Source of the DNA: Meghimatium bilineatum
Taxonomy: Eukaryota > Mollusca > Gastropoda > Stylommatophora > Philomycidae
Length of the DNA stretch: 64,000 nt
Direction of reading: 5' to 3'
Assembly (NCBI GenBank): GCA_034231615.1
Contig: CM067298.1
Coordinates: 63,456,387-63,520,386, forward strand
A program made the translations under genes and the position numbers. The notes below the pieces were generated by a model that made no database searches, was not told the origin of the DNA, and saw only the letters and a list, made by a program, of their open reading frames with translations. Below are positions 48,780 to 59,221 of this stretch, piece by piece (position 1 is the first letter of the stretch; the number at the start of each line of letters is the position of its first letter).

Positions 48780-49683
48780 TGAAAGGCAGTCGACTTAAGA
48801 GAGGAACGTCGTGGATGGTGCCCACAGAGGATACTATACAGAGTGTGTGCTGATTGGAAGATGTTTTACCTGGTGCAGAATGGAGTCGTGCGCCCTTAGA
48901 TTGCCATCAAAGTGAGAATAACACTCAATAGAGAATGCAGGGAATGTTATCCGACAGTGGTGGAGTCGGAGGTACTCGCTCTGAACGGTGAACATTTCAG
49001 GGAAGTTGATATGATTGTATATACAGATTGGTCGGTTGAGAGACTCATCAGAAGTGCCTGGGCCTTCACTGTCCAAAGGTGGGGGGAAACCATCAGAAAG
49101 GAAAGTGACAAGCTCAGACGACAAGCAGCATTACAATGGAGATTTTGGCAGTAGCCAAAGCTTTGCAATGGGTCTGCTCGCAGACTATCTGCGAGCACGC
49201 CTGCATACTCAGTGACTCGATGAGAATGATTGTGAAAGTTCAGGCGGGGTACATTGGGAAACAGTGGCTAGATACAGTGAATAATTCCTGTATGCGTAAA
49301 GTGACGTTCGTTTTTGTGCATGTACATGTGGGAGTCCGGGGTAATGAGAGAGTAGATAGGTTGGTCACACATGCTGCTACTACGGCTGTTGGCGGAGCGA
49401 TGGATCGAGCAGACATTTTGAACGCTCTACGGGAAAACGCACGAACAAATGACTGTATAAGTGACGATCACTCTTGTTCCATGACTAGAATAAAGAAATT
49501 TGGTTTGAAATGTGGTGTCGTTAGAAAGGAGCGGTTTCGTGGACAAGAAAGAATGATGGCGAATCAACTGCGTACATGGACCGCCAGTCAACGTGTAATG
49601 GTGGCTATACTCAAGGAGAGATCTGAGCAGCTATGGGCGTGTCCGGAGTGCAGTGACGACGATCTAACGACTAACTACCTAAC
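48780..49683 (+). pseudogene. LINE RNase H domain and C-terminus
   Basis: RNase H would remove the RNA strand of RNA/DNA hybrids during retrotransposition. Plus frame 48912-49154 ends with MIVYTDWSVERLIRSAWAFT (first Asp). A frame change near 49105-49118 then leads to the 49136 frame: TTSSITMEILAVAKAL (Glu), ILSDSM (Asp), VTFVFVHVHVGVRGNERVDR (final Asp). All four acidic residues of the fold (D, E, D, D) are visible. A downstream helical part (MDRADILNALRENA) ends in WACPECSDDD, a CxxC. Upstream (48780-48910) the frame is broken by stops. RT and endonuclease are absent. RNase H occurs in I-superfamily LINEs, so this differs from its neighbours. Confidence 0.85.
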
Positions 49684-49785
49684 ATCATGTACTGAATAAT
49701 TTGTAATATAAGCGTTATATACATACGTTATTGATATATGGAATAGTTTGCAACACATGCGCCTATGTTTGTGATATATTTTATT
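49684..49785. repeat. About 42-bp tandem repeat, right part
   Basis: Two units, beginning CATGTACTGAATAATTTGTA and GTTATTGATATATGGAATAG. Continues the array interrupted at 48778. The last residues of the 49136 frame (TSCTE) are encoded by this repeat. Confidence 0.65.
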
Positions 49786-49789
49786 CCAT

Positions 49790-50565
49790 CACAGACTCAA
49801 TGCTTCACTCTCTTTAAACTCAAGCGTATGATGAAACTTGTTTTACGTATTTTTGCTTATCATTTCCATTTATATCGTTCCATAGAGAGCTAAGTGGCCC
49901 AAAAGTCACGAGGAAGTTGGACATGTCCGGTTGAAAGGCGCAGAAATCGCATCCAAACTGTAAATCATTACATATCGCATTCCATTCGTATGACTTCTTC
50001 CAGCGCGTCTGCATGAGTTTGAGAAATAATAATAATATGAAGAAATCATTCTTAATATTAAAACCACCATTATAATATCTTCATAAATATACAGTTATCG
50101 ATTAGTTTGGTAAGATGCTTAGGTTAAATCCATTTTTACCCATTAGTATATCCTAGCCGTCTACTCGTGTACCAACCATAGCTAACACTGTTTACGCATA
50201 TCTATAGCTAATGCGAGGGGACTACATAATACAGGTTATGTAAGGTGTAATTCTTGATGTAATTACATGGTGTTCAATTACATTACGATTGACACCAAAT
50301 TAAATTCCAAACCATAGGGCGTAAGTCAAAGGTTTGTGAACTCTATGAGTAGAGTTATATGAACAGTGGGGTTTTCTTTAGATTGCTGCTGAAGAAATTG
50401 TGGATATGACATGAAACTGAATATGTACAGTTAGTTCAGGGTTCTCAAAGTGGGCGAAACAGCACTTTCAGCGGTGACATACATCAAGGGAAATGCGATA
50501 CAGACTCAAGGGGACGGAAGGGGGTGGTCTAAGGGTCGAAAGAGCATCACGAAATAAATGAATCC
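49790..50565. other. No recognisable gene
   Basis: AT-rich sequence, no repeat or domain seen. The minus frame 49820-50014 is unassigned. Confidence 0.5.
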
Positions 50566-50748
50566 TTCTTCTTCTTCTTCTTCAGCGTTCATTCTCAAAC
50601 TCCCGTTGGATCTCTGTTGTAGCAGGACCATGGTCCAATTAGATTTCCAGCAGGATGTAGTCCAGAGAATGGGAATGCGTTGTGTCGCAGTTTTATTTGC
50701 GCCAATGGCCCGACACATCCGTCTTCGGCGGTAAATGCATCCAATTGC
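50566..50748 (-). mobile_element. SINE-like 3' copy, (GAA)-tail family
   Basis: On the plus strand TTCTTCTTCTTCTTCTTCAG + CGTTCATTCTCAAACTCCCG, then TTCCAGCAGGATGTAGTCCA and GACACATCCGTCTTCGGCGG. So it is a minus-strand element with a long perfect (GAA)6-7 tail, 5' truncated. Close to 39429-39593 and 63709-63862. Confidence 0.88.
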
Positions 50749-51044
50749 ACAAAACATTTTGAAACTACTGACTAAATGTTAGGTATAATAAGAGAAAAGT
50801 TGCAATTCTGGTGGTATTAATTGAACTCTATCTGAAACTTGCCCAACGAGGATTATTAAAACACATGAAATCTTCTGGTGATTAGAACTCTATCAGAGAC
50901 CTGACACAGCTAGGATTATTGAAACCAGTGACATGTTTCTGTTGAAAACTGGTAGCTTTTTTTCGACTGTATTACAATGAAAAATAGTATAAAACATTTC
51001 AAGAACCATTGGCTCACAAGCACAGTGAAATTGAATTTTACTGT

Positions 51045-51953
51045 TTAAACTCATTACGGTCCCCATTACTTTTCTGCGTCGCTATTGATTGGGGCATGAG
51101 AAAGAGCACTGAAAATGAGCTGACAGGAATAAAATGGATTAATAATACCGTTCTCGAAGATCTTGACTACGCAGATGACCTGGCCCTTTTGAGCGCAAAC
51201 CACACAGATGCTCAATCTAAGTTTGACAATCTCCAACACTACTCAAATCAGATAGGGTTGAAAATCAACACATCAAAAACTCATATACTAGATTTTACGA
51301 GATCCAACGACAACATAGAAATTCAAAATGTTCCATTATTAAAAGTCAACAATTTTACATATTTAGGCATCAATCTAGCATTGGATGGAGACTCATCAAA
51401 AGAAATTTTACACCGTATTGCCCTTGCAGCGGGTGCCTTCAATAAACTACGCAACATATGGACGTCAAACACACTAAGAAACACCACAAAACTCAAGTTA
51501 TTTAACTCCAACATCATCCCTATTCTATCATATGGGTGCGAAAGTTGGAAAGCCACAAAAGCCACAGATAAAAGACTCGACTCCTTTGAAAACAAATGCC
51601 TACGTACCATTCTAAACGTTAAGTGGAGTGACTTTAAATCTAACACTAATATAAGAGAGGAAAGCAAACAAACCTATATATCTTCCTTCATTAGACAAAG
51701 GCGTTGGACTTACATCGGCCATGTTCTCAGAATGAACAGCCTAAGAATTCCCCAGCAATCACTATATTGGGTGCCACCTGGAGTAAGAAGAAGAGGGAGA
51801 CCTAGAGAAACTCTACGAAGAACCATTAATAGAGAAGGCATGTCAATGAACCTAAACAACACGCAACAATTGAAAGACCTGGCAACACAAAGACAGAAAT
51901 GGAAAGCTATGGTTTCTGCCCTATGCGCCGCCTATGGCCCTGGAGGAACATAA
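51045..51953 (+). pseudogene. LINE reverse transcriptase, C-terminal half (RTE-like)
   Basis: Open from 51009 (314 codons); homology starts at about codon 16. Order: PLLFCVAIDWGMRK (RT motif region before the active site); LEDLDYADDLALL with the catalytic YADD at residues 54-57; GLKINTSKT (61-100 region); VNNFTYLGINL; LFNSNIIPILSYGCESW; KCLRTILNVKWSD; RQRRWTYIGHVLRM; PGVRRRGRPRETLRR; LATQRQKWKAMVSALCAAYG + PGGT. The N-terminal endonuclease and first RT motifs are missing, so it is 5' truncated and inactive. No internal stop, so a recent insert. The stop codon TAA lies inside the (AACAT)n tail (51943-51965), so there is no 3' UTR. The minus 114-codon frame is a shadow. RTE clade is my best guess. 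Confidence 0.92.
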
Positions 51954-51965
51954 CATAACATAACA
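51941..51965 (+). repeat. (AACAT)n LINE 3' tail
   Basis: AACATAACATAACATAACA directly after the last codons of the 51045 LINE; supplies its stop codon. Confidence 0.85.
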
Positions 51966-52164
51966 AACTCAATGTAGTACCCACAAGGAGAATGTTTTCT
52001 TGCGTTCGATGTTTTTTTACTTTTCTTTTTCACTTGAAAAAAACAACACATTATATTTGAGTATTTTTTTTTTTGCGAGTGTGATAGTCTTACTGGAATC
52101 TTCCGCAAATCATACTGTTGTTTGTATAGTTTCTATCCTCAGCCAAAAATAATAAATTCTCCAA

Positions 52165-52400
52165 AAATCTGTTATCGATTCAATAAGAAGGACAAGCTGT
52201 ACAGACGCACTATTTACACTGAGACAACTAAGTGAAAACTAATCGAATACAATCAAGATCTAAACACTGTATTTGTAGTCCAGGAAAGGACATTCGACAG
52301 AGTAGATGGGAACATTCTCTGGGAAGAAATAGACATTTATAACATCAGAGGGGTGCAAAGTGATGCATTGCTCTCGTGGAGACCCAGGGTTAGCAGATAA
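52165..52400 (+). pseudogene. RT fingers/palm remnant of another LINE
   Basis: IRRTSCTDALFTLRQLSEN (LINE: GRGTTDAIFTLRQxxEK) followed, after a frame change near 52235, by IEYNQDLNTVFVVQERTFDR + VDGNILWEEI. This is the FVDFEKAFDRVxRxxLW motif with the first catalytic Asp region (here ERTFDRVD). Stops occur between. It comes from a different part of the protein than the other remnants, which are C-terminal. Sequence after 52400 is not recognised. Confidence 0.75.
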
Positions 52401-52816
52401 CCAAGATCCAAAAAGTACTGCTGCTGCAATATTATATAGAGCCTAACACTTTTAGGCTTGTGTACGTAAGTGTGAAGACAGCAGAACGGAATTAGATTTG
52501 ACTGCACAGACAAGCAACACCTGTGCACATGTCGACACACAGCGACACAAGACAGTCCGATCCAAGCATTGGAGAGACGGTCAATGCAATTAACACGAAA
52601 TAGGCAGATGTATAGTGAGAGTCGAAAAGATAACACATTGAGTACAATGAGAGGGCAGCATCATGTTCATATAGAAAGGGAAACGTTTCAAGGAAATCGG
52701 AGCTAAATGTTTTGCAAGCTCGAGACAAACATCTAGTTACCCATACACTTTACGGGCAGAGCCAGCCGCGAGCGCGCGGTTAAGAAGGAAGCCAGGGTCA
52801 AGCTCTACTGTTAGTT

Positions 52817-53293
52817 TTTATCAAGATAAACAAAAATAGGTAGATGTGTTACCAAAATAAAACATAACACAAATTAACAACGAGATACAGGGACAGACGA
52901 CGTTTCGACTATTAAGCCTTCATCAGGACAAACGAAAGACAACGGTACAACGAATCTTACATGGAAACAAACGTGGTTGATAGGGAGGAAAGAGGAGTAG
53001 AGATAGTGAATAGATAGTGGAGGAAGTAAATAGGAGGCGGCATATTGGGGAGGAAGAGAGTATGGGGAGAAGAAGTGAGGAGAGAAAGTGCACGGAATGA
53101 GGTGAGGAGCGAAAATGGATAAGGTGTGGTAGCAAGTAAAATAGATAAGGTTAAATTAAGATACTTACCTCAAAAGTGGCAACACGCAATGGGTATAACG
53201 AATAGATAGCAGAGGAAGCAGAGATAGAGCAGCCTAGCAGGGAGGAAGAGGGTATGGGAAGAAGTGAGGAGGGGAAAGTGCACAGAAGGAGAT
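52817..53293 (-). mobile_element. Left arm of a large inverted repeat
   Basis: About 480 bp, the reverse complement of 54940-55424 at high identity. Shared blocks include AAGATAAACAAAAATAGGTA, ACAGACGACGTTTCGACTAT, GCCTTCATCAGGACAAACGA, and the TAAGATACTTACCTCAAAAG block. The outer boundary is near TCAAGATAAACAAAAATAGG. Purine-rich on this strand. Holds a hammerhead-like core read on the minus strand (TCATCAG at 52920-52926, GTTTC at 52902-52906). Confidence 0.92.
52885..52935 (-). ncRNA. Second hammerhead-like core, opposite strand
   Basis: Reverse complement of the 55313-55356 motif within the left arm, with identical core and stem II. Same doubt about stem I. Confidence 0.43.
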
Positions 53294-53419
53294 GCACCAC
53301 GTACCTATCATCTTATTACTTTTGGCCTTTGGCCGCTCTCTGGTCGTCTTTTTTGGTCTTGTTGGGTCGGCTACCCTTACAGCTACCTAGCATGCCGAGG
53401 CTGGGAGACCTTTTCACCG

Positions 53420-53464
<45 letters not shown>

Positions 53465-54845
53465 TTAGAATATATATATATATATTTTTTTATTCCACAC
53501 GACTTTGATGGCTCGGATGCAGGGGTCCCCTATGTATATTTATGGAGCCAGCGTGCGGTACGGGCAACACCTCCAGTGGGTTGCAATGTACGGTTGGTCT
53601 CACTCAACTGCGAACATCGTTTCATCTGACATGCTTCTCACCACGGTACATGACCTGAACTAAGGGATCGTGTATCGGTGGCTCGAGGTTCTGTCCGTTG
53701 ATCGTTGTTCCCATAGATGGGCTAGCGTACAGTGCGGGCAATACCCACATAGGGATTGTGACGTGCGGCTAGTCCATCCTCTTATCATCTTCGGTTGATG
53801 CGACGGGTCTCACTTCCGAACACGGGGCCTAAAAGGTACTTGTCGTTGCGGTTGTGACCTTGGTCCATCTTCCGCCATATTTATTTTATCGGGACCTCTC
53901 TACACCGACCTCCACTTACAACGACATTGTGGACTGATGACCCCGAATTCGTCACATACGACTCCCCACCACCTCACATGCTTTGGCTGTAGTTCTGGGT
54001 CTGCCTCCATCTGACATGGCCTTTTTTTCATTTTTCTCTCCTACTCTGGTTCCCTTCTTTTCTGCACCTTCTTTCTTTATCAGCCTGATACCTTCGCACG
54101 ACGCGCTTCCTCGTGATAGTCCCCTACCCTACCTTGCTGTGTCTGGTAGGCTCCTTCCTACTTCCACATCCCGTCCTTGCGTGGCGTATTTTCGGCTCGG
54201 GGCCCACGACTATCCACCCTTTTCTTCTATTTTTTCTTGTTCTTCTCCTCTGCATTCCTCTCATCCTTTTTTTTATCTGTCTCTATGGCTATTTGGTAAG
54301 AGTCACGGTTTTAACTTTTACCCGCCTCGGGTTTTTCTATACGGCCCTGCCAATTATTTCAGTTGGTCTCTCGTCGTACTACTAGATCATTATTTATATC
54401 GCTCTTTCTTCCCTGCGGCTGTTTCTGTAGTCCTCTTGTTTCCTGTGGTGTGATAATCTGGCATGTTGGTATTTTATTGACGCTACTGCCTCACTAGCTT
54501 TCATTGTCCATTGACCCTGACCCACCAGTGTGACTGTTGGTCTCAAGCTAGCCAGTTCTCAACGTATCAGAAGTTGTTTTTTTCTTCCTTTTTTACATAT
54601 TATCACCTATATTTTACTCTCACTTGCATACATCATTATATTATCACTGTATTTTATTCCCACCATTATCTACTCCTACTTATAGTTTCTCTCCACTGCC
54701 CATATCTGCTCGGTCGTTTCTTTCTTTTCTCATTTTTTTATATTTTTTTTCTCTATTTCCTTTTCATCTACATCTCTCTCTCTCTCTCTCTCATCTGATC
54801 TCTCGTACCATCCTCTTTTGCGTTTCCATCACGACTGTATGCTAA
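53294..54845. mobile_element. Interior between the inverted repeats
   Basis: About 1.55 kb, more GC- and pyrimidine-rich than the surroundings. It holds a (TA)n at 53425-53482, a (CT)n at 54772-54792, and a diverged internal repeat (GCCAGCGTGCGGTACGGGCA near 53545 and GGCTAGCGTACAGTGCGGGC near 53717). Open frames of 156 and 121 codons (53983, 53264) are hydrophobic or repeat-derived, without RT, GIY-YIG or transposase motifs. I cannot assign a protein. Possibly a Penelope-like element 5' region or a composite element. Confidence 0.6.
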
Positions 54846-54849
54846 TTCT

Positions 54850-55424
54850 TATTGCCTGTTGCCATTTTAAGGTAAGTATCTTAATTTATCCTCATTTATC
54901 TTATTTTACTTGCTATTACACGTTAAATATTTTCACTCCTCATCTCCTTCTGTGCACTTTCCCCTCCTCACTTCTTCCCATACCCTCTTCCTCCCTGCTA
55001 GGCTGCTCTATCTCTGCTTCCTCGTTATACCCTCGTTATCTATTCGTTATACCCATTGCGTGTTGCCACTTTTGAGGTAAGTATCTTAATTTAACCTTAT
55101 CTATTTTACTTGCTACCACACCTTATCCATTTTTGCTCCTCACCTCCTTCCGTGCACTTTCTCTCCTCACTTCTTCTCCCCATACTCTCTTCCTCCCCAA
55201 TATGCCGCTCCCTATTTACTTCCTCCACTATCTATTCACTATCTCTACTCCTCTTTCCTCCCTATCAACCACGTTTGTTTCCATGTAAGATTCGTTGTAC
55301 CGTTGTCTTTCGTTTGTCCTGATGAAGGCTTAATAGTCGAAACGTCGTCTGTCCCTGTATCTCGTTGTTAGGTTGTGTTATGTTTTATTTTGGTAACACA
55401 TCTACCTATTTTTGTTTATCTTGA
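54850..55424 (+). mobile_element. Right arm of the inverted repeat, with about 200-bp tandem units
   Basis: Two tandem units begin TTGCCTGTTGCCATTTTAAG (54852) and TTGCGTGTTGCCACTTTTGA (55055), both continuing GGTAAGTATCTTAATTTA. The 54940-55424 part is the inverse of 52817-53293. It contains CTGATGA (55319-55325) and GAAAC (55339-55343), separated by GGCT-UAAU-AGUC, which folds into a 4-bp stem: a hammerhead-like core. It ends CACATCTACCTATTTTTGTT + TATCTTGAC. Confidence 0.9.
55313..55356 (+). ncRNA. Hammerhead-ribozyme-like core (degenerate?)
   Basis: CTGATGA (55319-55325) and GAAA (55339-55342) flank a stem II of GGCU/AGUC with a UAAU loop, plus one extra A. Stem III could be AC/GU with a 3-base loop and cleavage after C at 55349. 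Stem I, the flanks GTTTGTC and TGTCCC, does not pair convincingly, so activity is doubtful. Penelope-like elements are known to carry such motifs in their terminal repeats. Confidence 0.45.
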
Positions 55425-56092
55425 CATTTGCCCGGTGTTACTCCAGCCACCTGCTTCCTGATTAGGGTTGTTACCCAACACTGGAACATTTATCCCTTGT
55501 CGAGTTTTTACCATACCGGAAACATGCTCGAGGAGAGAAAGGGTTCAGTACCGAATGGGCTCAGGGACAAATGGGACAATGTTGTTCAGCCCGAGAACAC
55601 GATTTGTTCCGAAATGCTTGGTGAGACTCATAAGCGGTCCATAGTGTCGGTGAATGACATCTTGGCTAAGAAGGCGAAATAGCCCAAGTCCAACTCTTCC
55701 GTCGAGCTCTTACTAAACTGGAACGAGACTCGAAGATGAAAAAAACGTTCAGTACACGATCGGCACTGGTACAAAACTTATAATATCACGATGCAAGTTC
55801 ACAGGCTGCGGAACACTTCGTGTGAGATAGACGTGAACCACAATCGTCTCGGCAACGAGTTAATATACACCCACCGCCTGTCAACAGATAGGTAGACTGT
55901 CACAGACTTGGGAAGCTCACTACTCAAATTAAAGACCTGGAAAAATGGATGCTTTGGACCTCGGGTGTTAGAGTTACAGAGTGAGATAACCGAGGTGCAA
56001 ATAACACATTTCTACTATGGCACTTGCAGTACAAATTACTTAACGTTACCGGCGAAAATCACAAGATTTTTCGTGGCGGTTAATAGAGAGTG
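55425..56092 (+). pseudogene. Coding-like remnant of unknown family
   Basis: Follows the right arm directly. Frame 55428-55682 (84 codons) includes LRDKWDNVVQPENTICSEML + GETHKRSIVSVNDILAKKA. A one-base shift then leads to EIAQVQLFRRALTKLERDSK + MKKTFSTRSALVQNL before a stop. Further on are IDVNHNRLGNELIYT and the 61-codon frame 55908-56093. The amphipathic K/E-rich composition looks coding rather than random. I do not recognise the family. The N-terminal part of a Penelope-like protein is one option given the adjacent arm. Confidence 0.45.
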
Positions 56093-56099
56093 AACGCAG

Positions 56100-57085
56100 T
56101 AGAATAAGAAGATGACATCAAAAGAAAGCTATTAGATAATATAAAAGATATGTCAAAGATGCCAAAGATCAGTAAGAACAACAGATGGAATAACTGAACC
56201 ATTCAAAATATGATCTGGAGTAAGACAAGGCCGTTTGCTTTCACCTGTACCTTTAACATATACACGGACAGAATACTAAAAGAAGCTCACATCAACAAAG
56301 AGAAAAAGATTGCAAGTAAACCTGATGAGAACCTTAATGATGAAATCAACGGACTATTTTATTTTCCGACGATCAAAGTTGGGACATACAACGATGGGAA
56401 AAATTAGCAAAACCACATCACAGTATTGCTATTAGCACGTACGAAGTACAACAAGAAAATTAACGTACAAAAAAAAAGTTATGGAAATTAACACATCTGC
56501 AATACCAATTTATATAATAATAGATAACACCAAAGTGAAACAAGCCAAATAATTTAAATATCTAGGCAGCATATTTTCCCGAAAATGTAAAACTAGGCAG
56601 TGAAATAGAAACAATTTGAAAGAAAGCTGACACAGTGACCTAAAATCTTTCACCTTTACTTCTTCATTCAAAAATCAAGATGGAAATCTAAAGACAGATA
56701 TTATCTACAACATGTTTCCCCAAAACTATGCTTCCAATGCCAAACATCTCGCAGCAGAGAAATCCTTACATGTGAAATGCAGTATCTGAGAAAAACTGCA
56801 AAAATACTAAACTAGATAAAATAAATTAAGAAAAGAGTTGGTATAATATCATGTATTGAACATATTGAAAGACAGCAAGTAAAATGGTTCGGTCACCTTA
56901 TGAGAATGAAGCAAAAGCAAATACCAATAAGAGCATATATCAATAAAATATCCTGGCATAATGCCAAAGTTAGACCAAGAAAACGGTGGATAGAAAACAT
57001 CAATATAGCCTTGAACAAACAAGGACTTAATGCGACACATGGTGCCTTGGAACAACAACTTAAACTATACTCTTATGCTTAACCG
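56100..57085 (+). pseudogene. LINE RT pseudogene, RT to C-terminus
   Basis: Many frame changes, but the order is that of a LINE. VRTTDGITEPFKI-stop-SGVRQGRLLSP (about 56160-56240; the SGVRQGCxLSP box) comes first, then LTYTRTEY (LFNLYxD). IDNTKVKQAK-stop-FKYLGSIFSR (56520-56580) is the FKYLGS box. ERQQVKWFGHLMRMKQKQ (about 56870) and VRPRKRWIENINIALNKQGL + NATHGALEQQLKLYSYA to the stop at 57082 complete the C-terminus. The longest of the decayed LINEs here, retaining RT motif 4 onward. Inactive. The tail resembles the minus-strand piece at 59395-59570. Confidence 0.8.
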
Positions 57086-57089
57086 CAAG

Positions 57090-58050
57090 TGCGATTACGA
57101 TCAACTAGCATTCACCCGTGGAATGACAATATACAAACGATTAATGTGAATACTTTAAACACGGACCCATTGCTTTTCTTCATTAAAAAAACACAACAAG
57201 ATTACCATTGTGCTTGATGTGTGCACATTGGTTTCCAATGATGCTATGAAGCCGTCGAAATAAAGTGACCATTTGGGAAGTATGCCACCAAACATCCCAC
57301 AAAAACGAATAAATTGATTTTGTTTAGGTAAACCCTTTTCCATAAGCGGAGAAGCGCGGTAGCCAAATTGACAGTGACTGAGTAAATGAGCACCTGAATT
57401 AGGGGAGGTATAGACAGTAAGATTTGAAACTGACCACTCCATCTAATAGCTGCAGCTTAGCACATGAAGTGTTATCTTCATCCCCGACGACAGGTTGATG
57501 CCCTGGGGTCTACCTTTCCCTTTTTACATAAGACGTATCTACGACCCTAATTGGGTGCATTGGTCTTTAAGATCTACGCGAAAGGAAGTAGATGATATGA
57601 AAAAAAAGTTGGAAAAACACTATTAAGATACTAAACGTTAAACGGACTATGAGCTATAATCTAATTTACTATTAAATATGGTGCGGTGTATAGTCTCTTT
57701 TGTTATATTAACACGACACCTACTCTCAGTGTTCCATTATCACATTTATAATATTTGCTACATAACCACATCTTCTCTCTTTACTATGATTACTCAAATA
57801 GGGAACATCATTTCAGATACCACAGGAATGTGTGTTCATGATTTCAATGCACGATTATGTTGCTGAAACAATTCCGATAGTATCGCACACCTAATTCATA
57901 ATTTATAAGAATATGGCGCATGCTTAAAAAGTAAGTAAAAAAGTATTTAAAACAATTGTAGTTTTTAATCGATGTCTTAAATATTTAATTATATCAGTAT
58001 TTTAAATAATGAATTTATCAAATATATATATTAGTAGTTTCATATTTCTA
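57090..58050. other. No recognisable gene
   Basis: AT-rich sequence. The 95-codon minus frame at 57155-57442 is unassigned. Nothing else supported. Confidence 0.5.
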
Positions 58051-58054
58051 TTAC

Positions 58055-58210
58055 ACCAAGTGCCATGTCTAGTTGCGTTGGCGATCATGTTTCTCCACAT
58101 GCTGCCCTCACGATATTAACATATACAGTTGGTGACATGTCATTGTGAGACCCATCCAGCGACTCAGTGGTTACTAGTTCTTCAAATGTTACTCTTCCCA
58201 TCATATGTCA
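58055..58210 (-). pseudogene. LINE C-terminal scrap, minus strand
   Basis: The minus-strand translation contains GRVTFEELVTTESLDGS, then in the next frame EGSMWRNMIANATRHGT. The latter is the typical WRxMIAxAxxHGT end of this LINE type (compare LWRSIIVYATRHDT at 12092-12136). Short and shifted, but the end motif is clear. Confidence 0.6.
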
Positions 58211-58887
58211 AAATAATCACGATTGTCTGCCTCTACGTTCCGGTATAATTTCTCCAATTACTCCATAATTTCTGTGGACTTCTACAGTAATTTTCTTAGT
58301 TGGTTATAGTATTTTCATATTTTAAAATAGTTTTTATAATTTGTATAATTTTTATAACTATAATTTTTTTTATAATAAGTATTTCATAATTTTCCTCAAA
58401 ACCGACATCTCGGTAGCTTCCACTCCACTTTTAGCTTTTATATTTACATTCGACACATGGCAAATGTCAAATGTGTTTACGATATCCTAATATATATTTC
58501 AGTAATGCACCGGCCATACGATTTTAAAAGGGTGCTAATAAACTTGACCTGATATTCTTGACATAATGATCAATCCATTTATGCGTATACTGTATTTTGA
58601 TGGTGTATAATCTATAACACAACAATTACTTATTTGTTATTCTTGTTTTGGCAGTTGCTTTTATGTTTTTAATGTTACCGTATTTTAATGTATCAGGGTC
58701 GCAGGTCACTTTACCTTTGGAAGTACATATATGATCCCTATTCATAAAAGGTTGAGAACATATGTCAAACACAAAAGTAGGTGTATTTTAGTATCAGAGA
58801 TATTACCATAGTCAATAATTCAAGCAATTATGCCGCGTGTCGTATGCTTCATGTTATTTTCTCCATGCGTTCCTTCATTGAGTTTAT

Positions 58888-59182
58888 TGTCTATTGTATA
58901 AGTAAAGTAACCCATGGCATTTATTAATGCCGTAGGGGTGTGAGATGTCAGCGATGACACATTTCACAGGCTCTGCAAATGAGGGCGGTAGCCATCTCCT
59001 CTCCCTCGCAGTCTTTACTTCCCAGATTAATCCGGTACCCATTTAAGGCTGGGTCGACCTGGGAGCCGTTGTGATCTGAAAACATTTCTGCCTCAACTGG
59101 GGAATGAACCCAGGACCACTCATATGCGAAGCCAGTGCCCTAACCACTGCGCTAACGCGGATCAATTGTATGTCTATTGTAT
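58888..59182 (-). mobile_element. tRNA-derived SINE, full copy with TSD
   Basis: TSD TGTCTATTGTAT at 58888-58899 and 59171-59182 (12 of 12). On the minus strand the head reads CCGCGTTAGCGCAGTGGTTA (A box TAGCGCAGTGG), then GGTCCTGGGTTCATTCCCC (B box GGTTCATTCC). The body is AGGTCGACCCAGCCTTAAAT, GGATTAATCTGGGAAGTAAA, and CTGCGAGGGAGAGGAGATGG. The tail is CCATGGGTTACTTTACTT. Total about 270 bp. Would be transcribed by Pol III and moved by a partner LINE. The plus 84-codon frame here is a by-product. The second copy is at 20378-20633. Confidence 0.93.
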
Positions 59183-59221
59183 GTCCCCAGTTGAATGGTA
59201 TATCAATATCAACTGACATAT

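Noticed and set aside
53983-54453. 156-codon plus frame within the inverted-repeat element
   Set aside because: It is low-complexity pyrimidine-rich sequence (F, S, L, P) without motifs; the frame overlaps another of similar length.
55313-55356. A confidently active hammerhead ribozyme
   Set aside because: The core and stem II fit, but stem I does not pair and stem III is only two base pairs; kept only as a candidate.
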